A DNA stretch of 64,000 nucleotides, from assembly GCA_963765785.1 (NCBI GenBank), contig CAVXXW010000017.1, positions 13,390 to 77,389 of the forward strand. Direction: 5' to 3'. Positions 32,867 to 41,511 of this stretch are shown piece after piece (position 1 is the stretch's first letter; each line of letters begins with the position of its first letter). The notes beneath the pieces are model-generated. The model saw only the letters and a list, made by a program, of their open reading frames with translations. It did no database searches and had not been told where the DNA came from. The position numbers were made by a program, and so were the translations under genes. This DNA comes from AC-32 sp963765785 (GTDB lineage Bacteria; Actinomycetota; Thermoleophilia; Gaiellales; Gaiellaceae).

Positions 32867-33873
32867 AGATCGCCGTCCTGACGACCTCGTACCCGAGGTA
32901 CGAAGGCGACCCTGCCGGTCCCTTCGTCGCCGATGCTGTCGAGCAGCTGCGCGAACGCGCACTCGAGGTCGACGTCGTCTCGCCCGCGTCGTTCCGGCAC
33001 TTCGGCATCGCGTACGGCGCGGGCGTGATGGGCAACCTGCGCCGCGATCCGTGGCGGGCCGCGCTCGTGCCCGCGTTCCTCACCTCGTTCGCACTGGCGG
33101 CGCGGCGGGCAGCCCGGGACGCTGACCTCGTGCACGCGCACTGGCTGCCCTCGGGGGCGGTCGCGCTCACGACGGGCAAGCCGTTCGTCGTGCAGCTCTG
33201 GGGAACGGACGTCGAGCTGGCGCGCCGGGCCCGTGGCCTCGCGCGGCGAGTGCTCTCGCGGGCGCGGCTCGCGATCTGCGCGTCGAACGCGCTCGCCGAC
33301 GCGGCGCGGGAGCTGGGCGCGAAGGAGGTGCGCGTGATCCCGAGCGCCGTCGAGTTGCCCGAGCGCGTGGGCGAGCCGGCCGATCCGCCGGAGGTGCTGT
33401 TCGTCGGGCGCCTCTCGCCCGAGAAGGGCATCCTCGACCTCGTGCAGGCGGCGGACGGGATCCCTCTGACCGTGGCGGGCGACGGGCCGCTCCGCGACCG
33501 CGTACCCGGGGCGCTCGGCTTCGTGCCGCACCACGCGCTCTCGCCGCTGTACGAGCGGGCCGCCGTGGTGGCGGTGCCGTCGCACCGCGAGGGCTTCGGC
33601 GTCGCGTGCGCCGAGGCGATGGCACATGCGCGGCCGGTGGTCGCGAGCGCGGTCGGAGGGCTGCTCGACCTCGTCGTCGACGGCGAGACCGGCGTGCTCG
33701 TCCCGCCGCGCGACGTGCCCGCCTTGCGTGAGGCGCTCGAGCGGCTGCTTGCGGACGCGGAGTTGCGCCGCCGCCTCGGCGAGGCCGGCCGCGCGCGCGT
33801 GCAGGAGCACTTCTCCTGGCCCGCGGTGACCGACGAGACGATCGCCGCCTACGAGGACGCGCTTGCCGGCTGA
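32863..33873 (+). CDS. Glycosyltransferase family 4
   Basis: 336 residues from ATG 32863 (ATGA overlap). TTSYPRYEGDPAGPFVADAVEQL near 7-29 opens the GT-B fold; VHAHWLPSGAVAL near 90; VVQLWGTDVELARRARGL near 105; FVGRLSPEKGILDLVQAADG near 181-200; and PSHREGFGVACAEAMAHARPVVASAVGGLLDLVVDGETGVLVPP near 234-277, the classic E-x7-E donor site. A retaining sugar transferase; donor unknown. The coding end overlaps the next ATP-grasp gene by 11 bases. Confidence 0.88.
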   Translation: MKIAVLTTSYPRYEGDPAGPFVADAVEQLRERALEVDVVSPASFRHFGIAYGAGVMGNLRRDPWRAALVPAFLTSFALAARRAARDADLVHAHWLPSGAVALTTGKPFVVQLWGTDVELARRARGLARRVLSRARLAICASNALADAARELGAKEVRVIPSAVELPERVGEPADPPEVLFVGRLSPEKGILDLVQAADGIPLTVAGDGPLRDRVPGALGFVPHHALSPLYERAAVVAVPSHREGFGVACAEAMAHARPVVASAVGGLLDLVVDGETGVLVPPRDVPALREALERLLADAELRRRLGEAGRARVQEHFSWPAVTDETIAAYEDALAG

Positions 33874-35011
33874 GCGGCCCGCGGTCGTGCTCGGCCTGCT
33901 CTGGGCCGGGCTTTCGTTCGCCCGCAGCCTCGGCCGCGCTGGCGTGCCGGTGACCGGAATCACGATGCACCCGCACGAGTTCGGCGCGCGCTCCCGCTAC
34001 CTGCAGGACGTCTCGCGGGCGCAGGGCGACGAGGCGGTGCTGAAGGCCCTGCGGGCCGCCGCGCAGGGCGACGCCAAGCCGGTCCTCCTGCCGGAGCGCG
34101 ACGACCACGTCGAGCTCGTCCTGCGCAACTGGGACGAGGTCGGCGGCCTGTTCGAGCTGCCCATGCCCGACGACCCCGACGTCGCGCGACGGCTCCGGCA
34201 CAAGGCGACGCTGCCGCAGGAAGCCGAGCGCGCCGGGCTCGACGCTCCGCGGACGGTCCCGGCGGACTCGATCGAGACGCTCCGCTCGCTCGACCTGCGG
34301 CCGCCGTTCTTGCTCAAGCCGGTCGAGGGCCAGCACTTCGCCGGCTCGTTCGGCGAGAAGGTGCTGGTCGCGCAGACGCAGGACGCCCTGGTCGCGCAGT
34401 GGAAGCGCGCGAAGGAGCGCGGCTTCGACACGGTCGTCCAGGAGCTCGTGCCCGACTCTGAGGACGGGATCTGGTCGCTCTTCGCCTACCTCGGCCGTAG
34501 CGGCCGCCCACTGGCCACCGCGACCGGCGTCAAGGTGCGCCAGGGCCCGCTCCACTTCGGCACGAGCGCCGTCTTCCGCACGACTCCCCAGCCGCGCGTG
34601 CGCGAGCTCGGCCTGCGCCTCCTGGAGAGCGCCGGGTACAAGGGCTTCGCGCAGGTCGAGCTCGCGTACGACCGGCGCGACGGAGACTTCAAGCTGCTCG
34701 AGGTGAACACCCGCGTCCCGATGTGGGCCGGCGTGGCGATGACGCGGCGCTTCGACATGGCGCGCATCGCCTACGACGACCTCTGCGGCAAGCCAGAGCC
34801 GGAGCCCGTCGACCTGCAGCACGAGCTCTGGTGGGCGTTCTTCGCCAAGGACCTCGCCGTCTCGCTGCAGATGGCGAAGCGGCGCGAGCTGACGCCCGCC
34901 GGCTGGGCGCGCCCGTACCTCCAGCGCCACAAGGTGCGCGGCGTCTTCGCGGCCGACGACCCGCTGCCGGCGCTCGGCGTGCCCGCCTATGCGCGCTCGA
35001 AGGTCACGTAA
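33863..35011 (+). CDS. ATP-grasp ligase (carboxylate-amine ligase type)
   Basis: 382 residues from TTG 33863; a GTG at 33887 is an alternative start that removes the overlap. Pre-ATP-grasp domain (LGLLWAGLSFARSLGRAGVPVTGI near 10-33), then RLRHKATLPQEAERAGLDAPR near 110, PFLLKPVEGQHFAGSFGEKV near 149-168 (ATP lysine), FDTVVQELVPDSEDGIWSLFAYL near 189-211 and FKLLEVNTRVPMWAGVAM near 275-292 (E-x-N-x-R metal site). Same family as the gene at 27182 but clearly different in sequence. It lies between two GT4 genes and is coupled to the second by a one-base TAATG overlap. Confidence 0.83.
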   Translation: MPAERPAVVLGLLWAGLSFARSLGRAGVPVTGITMHPHEFGARSRYLQDVSRAQGDEAVLKALRAAAQGDAKPVLLPERDDHVELVLRNWDEVGGLFELPMPDDPDVARRLRHKATLPQEAERAGLDAPRTVPADSIETLRSLDLRPPFLLKPVEGQHFAGSFGEKVLVAQTQDALVAQWKRAKERGFDTVVQELVPDSEDGIWSLFAYLGRSGRPLATATGVKVRQGPLHFGTSAVFRTTPQPRVRELGLRLLESAGYKGFAQVELAYDRRDGDFKLLEVNTRVPMWAGVAMTRRFDMARIAYDDLCGKPEPEPVDLQHELWWAFFAKDLAVSLQMAKRRELTPAGWARPYLQRHKVRGVFAADDPLPALGVPAYARSKVT

Positions 35012-36102
35012 TGCGGATCGCCCTGCTCGACCCGCCCAGCTTCACGGCGCCGTACGACCACGCGCTCGCCTCGGCGCTCGCGCGCCGCGGCCACGACGTC
35101 ACGCTCCTGACCTCGCCGTTCACCCATGGCGACGCGCCGGAGCCGGAGGGCTACCGCCGCGACGAGGTCTTCCTGCCGCTCTCTTCGCGGCTCGTCCGCC
35201 GGCGCCCGCGCTCACGGCTGCGGCTGGTGCTGAAGGGCGCCGAGTATGTCCCGAGCGCGGCGCGGCTGCTGCAGCGCGTTCGCTCGCTCGACCCGGACGT
35301 GGCGCACGTGCAGTGGCTCGCGATCCCGCGCTATGACGTGCATTGGCTGCGGCAGCTGAGGCGACCGACCGTGCTGACCGCGCACGACGTCCTGCCGCGA
35401 CAGGAGCGCAACGCGCGGGCCTGGGGCGAGGCGCTCGGGCTCGCCGACCGCGTGATCGTCCAGTCGACGCGCGCCGTCGACCAGCTCGCGGCCGCAGGCG
35501 TGGCGCGCGAGAAGCTGGTGCGGATCCAGCACCCGGTCTTCGAGAGCGGCGTCGCGGCCGAGCCGCCGACCGGCAGGACGATCCTCTTCTTCGGTCTGAT
35601 CCGGCAGTACAAAGGGCTCGACGTGCTGCTACAGGCGCTCGCCGACGTGCCGGATGCGCGCCTTGTGGTCGCTGGCGACCCGCTCGACCCGGCGGGGCCG
35701 CTGCAGGCCTTTGCGCGGGAGATTGGCGTCGCCGAGCGCGTCGAGTGGCGGCTCGGCTTCCTCCCGGACGACGAGATTCCCCGGCTGATGCACGAGGCTA
35801 CGCTTGTCGCCTTGCCCTACCGGAAGATCGACAGCTCGGGCGTCCTGGCGACCGCGCTCGGGCACGGGCGGCCCGCCGTCGTGACCGACGTCGGCGGCCT
35901 CCCGGACGCGATTCGGGACTTCGGCGCCGGCCGCGTCGTCCCGCCGCAGGACGCACCGGCGCTTGCGGCCGCGATCCGCGAGCTGCTCGAGCCCGAGGCG
36001 CTTCAAGCGGCGTTCGCAGGCGCCGAGGCCGCGCGCCGGGAGCTTTCGTGGGACGCCGCCGCCGCGGCACACGAGGCCGTCTACCGGGAGGTGGTCGGAT
36101 GA
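35011..36102 (+). CDS. Glycosyltransferase family 4
   Basis: 363 residues from ATG 35011. LLDPPSFTAPYDHALASALARRGHDVTLLTSP near 5-36, VAHVQWLAIPRYD near 98, TAHDVLPRQ near 123, ILFFGLIRQYKGLDVLLQALADVP near 191-214 and LPYRKIDSSGVLATALGHGRPAVVTDVGGLPDAI near 269-302 place it in GT4. The P-Y-R-x-x-D/S-S-G-V segment is frequent in GDP-sugar using enzymes, but the donor remains open. Overlaps the sugar transferase gene by four bases. Confidence 0.87.
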   Translation: MRIALLDPPSFTAPYDHALASALARRGHDVTLLTSPFTHGDAPEPEGYRRDEVFLPLSSRLVRRRPRSRLRLVLKGAEYVPSAARLLQRVRSLDPDVAHVQWLAIPRYDVHWLRQLRRPTVLTAHDVLPRQERNARAWGEALGLADRVIVQSTRAVDQLAAAGVAREKLVRIQHPVFESGVAAEPPTGRTILFFGLIRQYKGLDVLLQALADVPDARLVVAGDPLDPAGPLQAFAREIGVAERVEWRLGFLPDDEIPRLMHEATLVALPYRKIDSSGVLATALGHGRPAVVTDVGGLPDAIRDFGAGRVVPPQDAPALAAAIRELLEPEALQAAFAGAEAARRELSWDAAAAAHEAVYREVVG

Positions 36103-36734
36103 GGCTCGTCAAGGGCGTGCTCGACCGCCTGCTCGCGGTCGTCGCGATGGTGCTGCTCTCGCCGCTCTTCGCCGGGCTCGCGCTCTGGGTCGTGCTCGAG
36201 TCGGGTCGGCCGGTGATCTTCCGCCAGCGGCGCGCCGGCCGGGACGGCGTGCCGTTCGCGATGCACAAGTTCCGCACGATGGTCCCGAACGCGATCGAGC
36301 TCGGCCGCGAGCTGCAGCTCTCGGACGACCCGTTCGGCCTGCTCCCGAACGACCCGCGCATCACGCGCAGCGGCCGCTTCCTGCGCCGCACGAGCCTCGA
36401 CGAGCTACCGCAGCTCTGGGACGTCCTGCTCGGCAGGATGAGCCTGGTCGGCCCGCGGCCCGACCTCGTCGAGCAGGTCGAGAACTACGAGCCCGCCGAC
36501 CGGCGCCGGCTCGCGGTCAAGCCCGGGATCACGGGCTGGGCGCAGGTGAAGGGCCGCGACGAGATCCCGTGGGAGGAGCGCTTCCGGCTCGATGCCTGGT
36601 ACGTCGACAACTGGTCGCTCGGCCTCGACGCGAAGATCGTCTGGCTGACGTTCGCGCAGCTCGGCCGCTCGGAGCCCGAGCCGATCGAGGACACGCTCAA
36701 CATCGAGCGCGCGAAGCAGCGGAGCGGCCGGTGA
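36099..36734 (+). CDS. Initiating sugar-1-phosphate transferase (WcaJ/RfbP catalytic domain only)
   Basis: 211 residues from ATG 36099. Transfers a sugar phosphate from a nucleotide sugar to undecaprenyl phosphate. Seen: one N-terminal hydrophobic hairpin (about 10-33), PVIFRQRRAGRDGVPFAMHKFRTM near 38-61, RITRSGRFLRRTSLDELPQLWDVLLGRMSLVGPRPDL near 87-123 and PGITGWAQVKGRDEIPWEERFRLDAWYVDNWSL near 140-172. This is the short, monotopic PglC-like form without the N-terminal four-span domain seen in the second copy at 55618. Overlaps the downstream FemAB-like gene by four bases. Confidence 0.9.
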   Translation: MRLVKGVLDRLLAVVAMVLLSPLFAGLALWVVLESGRPVIFRQRRAGRDGVPFAMHKFRTMVPNAIELGRELQLSDDPFGLLPNDPRITRSGRFLRRTSLDELPQLWDVLLGRMSLVGPRPDLVEQVENYEPADRRRLAVKPGITGWAQVKGRDEIPWEERFRLDAWYVDNWSLGLDAKIVWLTFAQLGRSEPEPIEDTLNIERAKQRSGR

Positions 36735-37652
36735 GGGAGCTCGACGCGGCCGCCTGGGACGCGCTCGAGCTCGACGCGTACTACCGCCGGCCGTACGTCG
36801 AGGCGGCGGCGCTGCTCGACAAGGGCCGGCCGTTCCTGCTCGAGCACGACGGCGCGTACTTCGCGGCCATCGAGCGCGACGAGCCGCGCGACGTCGTCAC
36901 CCCGTACGGCTACGGCGGCCCGACCGCCGACGGCTTCTGGGACGCCTACGAGGAGTGGGCGCGCGAGCGCGGCGTGGTCACGCACCTTCGTCCGCTTCCA
37001 CCCGCTCTACGGCAACCAGCGCGGCGCCCCGATCCACGTCGACGAGCTGGCGCCGACCGTGGCCTGGCGGCTCGACCCCGGCCGCGACCTGCTCGCCGGG
37101 CTCCACTTCAAGCACCGCAACAAGGTGCTCAAGGCCGAGAAGGCGGGCGCGACCGTGGCGCAGCACGACGGCCTCGGCGACTTCGTGCCGCTGTACGAGG
37201 ACACGATGCGGCGCGTGAACGCCGACGACTTCTACTTCTTCGAGCCGGCGTACTGGGAGCGTCTCGGCGAGCTGCCGCTCGTCCGCTTCGACGCCGAGAT
37301 CGACGGCGAGGTGGTCGCCTCGGCGCTCTGCCTGGCGACGCCGCCCTGGCTGCACTACCACCTGAGCGGCACGACCGAGTCGGGCCGCTCGACCGGCTCG
37401 TCGACGCTCGTGCTGCTCGAGGCCGCGAGCTGGGCGCAGGCAAACGGCTACGAGCGCTTCCACCTGGGCGGCGGACTCGGCGGCAAGGAGGACTCGCTGC
37501 ACCACTTCAAGGCGCGCTTCGACCCCGAAGGGCTGGTCGACGCCGCCGTCGGCAAGGCGATTCACGACGAGGACGCCTACCGGCGCCTGAGCGGCGGCTC
37601 GGCCATAGGGTTCGACGGCTTCTTCCCCGCCTACCGGGCGCCGAGCAGGTAG
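36731..37652 (+). CDS. FemAB/GNAT-fold acyltransferase, frame broken near 36986
   Basis: About 306 residues when one extra base near 36986 (in the CGCACCTTCG stretch) is dropped: the first frame runs from GTG 36731 to ERGVVTH, the second continues FVRFHPLYGNQR. The second part has LLAGLHFKHRNKVLKAEKAGATV near residue 115-137, a FemA/BioF2-type substrate loop, and HYHLSGTTESGRSTGSSTLVLLEAASWAQANGYERFHLGGG near 205-245, the acyl-donor binding half. Members add amino acids from aminoacyl-tRNA to peptidoglycan, or acylate sugars. Both halves are intact and well conserved, so the break is probably a sequence error. It is the last gene of the overlapping run that starts at 26196. Confidence 0.72.
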
Positions 37653-37655
37653 GTT
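37650..37655 (+). promoter_or_regulatory. Candidate -10 box TAGGTT
   Basis: TAGGTT overlaps the stop codon of the FemAB-like gene and stands eight bases before the GTG at 37664, suggesting a separate, near-leaderless start for the next gene. Confidence 0.3.
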
Positions 37656-37663
37656 CGGCCGCC

Positions 37664-38776
37664 GTGGTGATCCTGAAGGCGCTCTTCTGGACGAGCCTGG
37701 GCGGTCTCGCCTGGACGCACGTCGGCTACCCGGCCGCGGCCGCCGCGCTGCGCCGTGTGCGTGAGCAGAAGGTGCAGAAGGCGGAGATCGAGCCGACGGT
37801 CACGCTGATCGTCCCGGCGCACAACGAGGAGGACGTGATCGAGCGGCGCGTGGAGAACCTGCTCGAGCTGGACTACCCGGCCGACAAGCTCGAGCTCGTC
37901 GTCGCCTCCGACGGCTCGACCGACCGCACGCACGAGCTCGTCCGCGGGTACGACCGCGTGCGGCTGCTCGAGGCCGAGCGAGGCGGGAAGCTGCCGACGA
38001 TGAACCGCGCCGTCCGAGAGACGGAGAGCGAGATCCTCGCCTTCGGCGACGCCAACGCCACCTGGGCGCCCGACGCGCTGCGCAAGCTCGTCCGGAACTT
38101 CGCCGACCCGGACGTCGCGTATGTCTGCGGCCAGGTCCGGTTCCAGCGCGAGGACGGGACGAACCGGGAAGGCGTCTACTGGCGCTACGAGATGTGGCTG
38201 CGCGAGAGCGAGTCGGCTCTCGGCTCGATCACGGGCGGCAACGGCGCGATCTACGCCGTACGCCGTTCGGACTACGTCGAATGGCCGTTCGGCCACGACC
38301 AGGGCTTCCCGACTCTGATGGCCCAGAAGGGCCGCCGCGCGGTCTACGAGCCGGAGGCGAAGGCGTTCGAGAAGCCGAGCCGCGACAACGAGGACGAGTT
38401 CCGGCGCAAGGTGCGGATGCTGCCGTGGTCGTGGCGGTACCTGTTCGAGGCGAAGCCGCTTCGAGGCGTGCCGCCGATGTACCTCTTCGAGCTGGTCTCG
38501 CACCGGGTGCTCCGCTACGCGAGCGGCTTCCTGCACGTGGTGCTGCTCGCGACTTCGATCGCGCTCGTGAACGAGGGCTGGCCGTACCAGGCCGCGCTCG
38601 CCGCGCAGGCGCTCTGGCTTGCGCTGGCCGCCGCCGGGAAACTGAAGGTGCGCGTCCCGGGCGCGGGGCTCGCCTGGTACTACCTGCTGATGACCGTCGC
38701 CACGATGGCCGCGCTCGTGCGCTACCTGCGCGAGGGCGCGCCGCTGATGTGGGAGAAGGCAGAGGGCACCAGGTAA
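37664..38776 (+). CDS. Membrane glycosyltransferase family 2
   Basis: 370 residues from GTG 37664 (a second GTG follows at 37667). One N-terminal span, TVTLIVPAHNEEDVIERRVENLLELDYP near 45-72, VASDGSTDRTHELV near 81, LAFGDANATWAPDALRKLV near 124-142 (metal site), GSITGGNGAIYAVRRSDY near 186-203 and DQGFPTLMAQKG near 212 make a standard GT2 domain; RKVRMLPWSWRYLF near 244-257 corresponds to the Q-x-x-R-W region of processive enzymes but lacks the W pattern. Three C-terminal membrane spans follow. Donor unknown. Confidence 0.86.
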   Translation: MVILKALFWTSLGGLAWTHVGYPAAAAALRRVREQKVQKAEIEPTVTLIVPAHNEEDVIERRVENLLELDYPADKLELVVASDGSTDRTHELVRGYDRVRLLEAERGGKLPTMNRAVRETESEILAFGDANATWAPDALRKLVRNFADPDVAYVCGQVRFQREDGTNREGVYWRYEMWLRESESALGSITGGNGAIYAVRRSDYVEWPFGHDQGFPTLMAQKGRRAVYEPEAKAFEKPSRDNEDEFRRKVRMLPWSWRYLFEAKPLRGVPPMYLFELVSHRVLRYASGFLHVVLLATSIALVNEGWPYQAALAAQALWLALAAAGKLKVRVPGAGLAWYYLLMTVATMAALVRYLREGAPLMWEKAEGTR

Positions 38777-38802
38777 CGGGGCATGTCATCGGTAGGGGTC
38801 GC

Positions 38803-38808
38803 TAGTTT
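38803..38808 (+). promoter_or_regulatory. Candidate -10 box TAGTTT
   Basis: TAGTTT is followed by exactly seven bases and then the GTG at 38816, which opens a clean lipoprotein signal peptide. This fixes 38816 rather than the upstream ATG at 38783 as the likely start. Confidence 0.4.
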
Positions 38809-38815
38809 GGGGCGG

Positions 38816-40225
38816 GTGCGCCTGCCCGCAATTGTTCTCGCCGTGCTCGCGCTGCTCGCGGCCGGCTGCTCGTCCGACCGCAAGGCTGAGCCGACCACCA
38901 CCGAGGCCTCGCCGGCGACCTTGAATCCTCCGAAGCCGCCGCCGCCTCCGCCCAAACGCTCGAAGGTGCATGTGATCGTGTACGACGGTGACACGGGCGC
39001 GCCGGTGCGCAACGCGGTCGTCCACGTCGGGCGCTTCGGCGGCACGACCGACTACCACGGCGTCGCGAAGATCAAGATCGCGCGCCACATGCGCCTCGAG
39101 GTCGCCGTGGCGAAGCGCGGCTACGAGGGGTACAGCCAGCGCCTCCAGTTCCGCAACCGGCCGAAAGTCGGCGTGCGCGTCTACCAGTCGAATCTGCAGT
39201 GGACGCGCTACGGCGCTGCGCCCGGCCGCACGCAGTCCCAGCCGCTGCTGAAGCTCCGGCCGCCGTTCCGCGTCGTCTGGAGCACTGCGATCGGCCTGAT
39301 GGAGTTCCCGGCCGTGGTCGACGCCGGCGTCGCGTTCGTCACGAATTACCACGCCGAGGTACGCGCGCTCTCGATGCGCAACGGCAAGGTCGCGTGGATG
39401 CGTGACTTCGGCGGCATCATGGCCGCCTCGCCGGCGATCGACGGCGACGACCTGATCGTCCACGCGATGAACGGCCACGTCTACGTGCTCGACCGACACA
39501 GCGGCCGCATCCGCTGGAGCTACCGCACGGGCGCGCCGATCGAGTCGTCGCCGCTCATCCTCGACGGGGTTGACTATTTCGGCGACTGGAGCGGCACTGT
39601 CTGGGCGCTCGACCTGCGCACCCACCGGCCGCGCTGGACGTACCGGTCGGGCTACAAGATCACCTCGAGCGCCTCGTACGCCGGCGGGACGGTCTTCATC
39701 GGCGACTACGGCGGCCGGCTGCTCGGACTCTCGGCGCGGAACGGCGGCCTGCGCTGGTCGGGCTCCGTCAACGGCCGGGTCTACGGGACGCCGGCGACCG
39801 ACGGCGGGCGGGTGTTCGTGCCGAGCTCGACCGGCGGCTCGCTGACGGCGTTCTCGACGCGAGGCTCGCGACTCTGGTCGCTCGGCACCGGCTCGTACGT
39901 CTACTCGTCGCCGGCCGTCTGGGACGGGCGGGTCTACATCGGCTCCTACAACGGCTCGCTCTACTGCCTCTCGGCGGCCTCGGGCCGCGTCCTCTGGCGC
40001 TTCTCGAGCGGAGGCGCGATCGGAGGCGCGCCGACGGTCGTTGACGGCGTCGTGTACTTCGCAAACCGCCAGCACCGGATCTACGCGCTCGACGCGCGCA
40101 CCGGCAGGCAGGTCTGGCGTTGGCCAGACGGCGCGTTCGTGCCGGTCGCGGGCAACGGCCGCCTCCTGCTCCTGCACGGCTTCTCGCGGCTGTACGCGGT
40201 CGCGCCGAAGAGCCGGCCGCGATGA
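38816..40225 (+). CDS. PQQ-type beta-propeller lipoprotein with N-terminal beta-sandwich domain
   Basis: 469 residues from GTG 38816; MRLPAIVLAVLALLAAGC is a lipoprotein signal peptide with its Cys at 18. After a proline linker, HVIVYDGDTGAPVRNAVVHVG near 52-72 with TDYHGVAKIKI is a carboxypeptidase-regulatory/Cna-B-like sandwich. Then seven or so propeller blades with the repeat G-x-V-Y-x-L-D-x-x-T/S-G-R-x-x-W (for example VYVLDRHSGRIRWSY, IYALDARTGRQVWRW). No PQQ ligand or enzyme motif is seen, so it is more like BamB-type scaffolds than dehydrogenases. It overlaps a second propeller gene by four bases and stands just before the chain-length regulator. Confidence 0.8.
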   Translation: MRLPAIVLAVLALLAAGCSSDRKAEPTTTEASPATLNPPKPPPPPPKRSKVHVIVYDGDTGAPVRNAVVHVGRFGGTTDYHGVAKIKIARHMRLEVAVAKRGYEGYSQRLQFRNRPKVGVRVYQSNLQWTRYGAAPGRTQSQPLLKLRPPFRVVWSTAIGLMEFPAVVDAGVAFVTNYHAEVRALSMRNGKVAWMRDFGGIMAASPAIDGDDLIVHAMNGHVYVLDRHSGRIRWSYRTGAPIESSPLILDGVDYFGDWSGTVWALDLRTHRPRWTYRSGYKITSSASYAGGTVFIGDYGGRLLGLSARNGGLRWSGSVNGRVYGTPATDGGRVFVPSSTGGSLTAFSTRGSRLWSLGTGSYVYSSPAVWDGRVYIGSYNGSLYCLSAASGRVLWRFSSGGAIGGAPTVVDGVVYFANRQHRIYALDARTGRQVWRWPDGAFVPVAGNGRLLLLHGFSRLYAVAPKSRPR

Positions 40226-41466
40226 AGCGGATCCTGCTCGCGGCGGGCGCCGTCGTGGTGCTCCTCGCCGCCGGCCTCGTCGCGTTCGGCCTCTACCGGA
40301 AGCACCAGGGCCGCAACATCCGCGGCTCCTCGACCGAGTTCGTCACCACCCAGGCCGCGCCCAAGCCGCCGCCGGTGACGTCCAAGATCCGCTGGCCGAT
40401 GTACCGCTTCGACCCGACGCGGCAGGGCAACGCCGAGAAGATGCTGGTCGAGCCGCCTTACAAGCCGCTCTGGTTCTTCCGCGCCGGGTCGCTCGTCGAG
40501 TTCCCGCCGGCGGTTGGGTACGGAAAGCTCTACTTCGCGAACTCGAATGGCGTCCTCTTTGCGGTCGATATCGCGAAGGTGCGCACCGTCTGGGCGTACC
40601 GCGCGCGCCGCTGCACGGCCGCCTCGCCCGCGGTCGACAACCACACCGTCTACATGGCGTTCATGAACACGCCGCCCTGCAACGCCACGCGCTCGGGGCT
40701 CGACGGCGAGGTGGTGGCCCTCAACGCCGACACCGGCAAGATCCGCTGGCGGCTGAAGATCGGGCCGACCGAGTCGTCGCCGCTGGTCGACCACGGCACC
40801 GTCTACGTCGGCGACTGGACCGGCAAGCTCTACGCGCTCAGCGCCGCCTCGGGCGCGACCCGCTGGACGTTCCAGACCGGGGACAAGATCAAGGGCGCGG
40901 TCGCGCTCTCGGGCGGGCGGGTCTACTTCGGCTCGTACGACCACCACGTCTACGCGCTGAACGCGACGACCGGCAAGCTCGTCTGGAAGGCGTCGGCCCA
41001 GCAGCGGCTCGGCAACCGCGGCACCTTCTACGCCACGCCGGCCGTCGCCTACGACCGCGTCTACATCGGCTCGACCGACGGCAAGGTCTACTCGTTCGGC
41101 GCGACGAGCGGGAAGCTGCGCTGGTCGCACGGCACCGGCGGCTACGTCTACTCGTCAGCGGCCGTCTACCAGCAGCGCGTCTTCGCAGGGTCGTTCACGG
41201 GCGACCTCTACGCGTTCAACGCGGCCACGGGCGACGTGCTCTGGAAGTACCGCACCAACGGCCCCATCTCCGGCTCGCCGATCGTCGTCAACGGGCTCGT
41301 CTACGTCTCGTCCTTGCGGGGCCGCACGTATGCGCTCGACCCGAAGTCCGGGAAGCTGGTCTGGTCGTTCCCGCGCGGCGCCTACGCGGCCGTGGTCTCC
41401 GACCGGCGGCGTCTCTATCTGGTCGCGTATGCACGGATCTTCGCCCTGGCGCCGAGGAAGCGGTGA
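40222..41466 (+). CDS. PQQ-type beta-propeller protein, membrane anchored
   Basis: 414 residues from ATG 40222. N-terminal anchor or signal (residues 4-23), a short linker with PKPPP, then a propeller with seven or eight repeats of the form LYALSAASGATRWTF, VYALNATTGKLVWKA, TYALDPKSGKLVWSF. It lacks the extra sandwich domain of its upstream neighbour but shares the propeller, so the pair looks like a tandem duplication. Cysteines in RRCTAASPAV and TPPCNATR may form a disulfide outside the membrane. Possible scaffold for polysaccharide assembly or attachment; no enzymatic residues recognised. Confidence 0.8.
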   Translation: MKRILLAAGAVVVLLAAGLVAFGLYRKHQGRNIRGSSTEFVTTQAAPKPPPVTSKIRWPMYRFDPTRQGNAEKMLVEPPYKPLWFFRAGSLVEFPPAVGYGKLYFANSNGVLFAVDIAKVRTVWAYRARRCTAASPAVDNHTVYMAFMNTPPCNATRSGLDGEVVALNADTGKIRWRLKIGPTESSPLVDHGTVYVGDWTGKLYALSAASGATRWTFQTGDKIKGAVALSGGRVYFGSYDHHVYALNATTGKLVWKASAQQRLGNRGTFYATPAVAYDRVYIGSTDGKVYSFGATSGKLRWSHGTGGYVYSSAAVYQQRVFAGSFTGDLYAFNAATGDVLWKYRTNGPISGSPIVVNGLVYVSSLRGRTYALDPKSGKLVWSFPRGAYAAVVSDRRRLYLVAYARIFALAPRKR

Positions 41467-41496
41467 GGAACCGGCGCCCCATACCGCGCGCACGGG

Positions 41497-41502
41497 TAGG
41501 CT
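41497..41502 (+). promoter_or_regulatory. Candidate -10 box TAGGCT
   Basis: TAGGCT lies nine bases before the ATG at 41512; no -35 or Shine-Dalgarno sequence is seen. Confidence 0.3.
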
Positions 41503-41511
41503 CAGCCGCCG

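Noticed and set aside
36986..36986. Programmed frameshifting
   Set aside because: No slippery heptamer or downstream pseudoknot is apparent at this or the other six breaks, and breaks occur in unrelated families.
35963..38776. One open frame of 937 codons
   Set aside because: It strings together an antisense-like shadow of the sugar transferase, the first half of the FemAB-like gene and the real GT2 gene at 37664; only the parts matching families are real.
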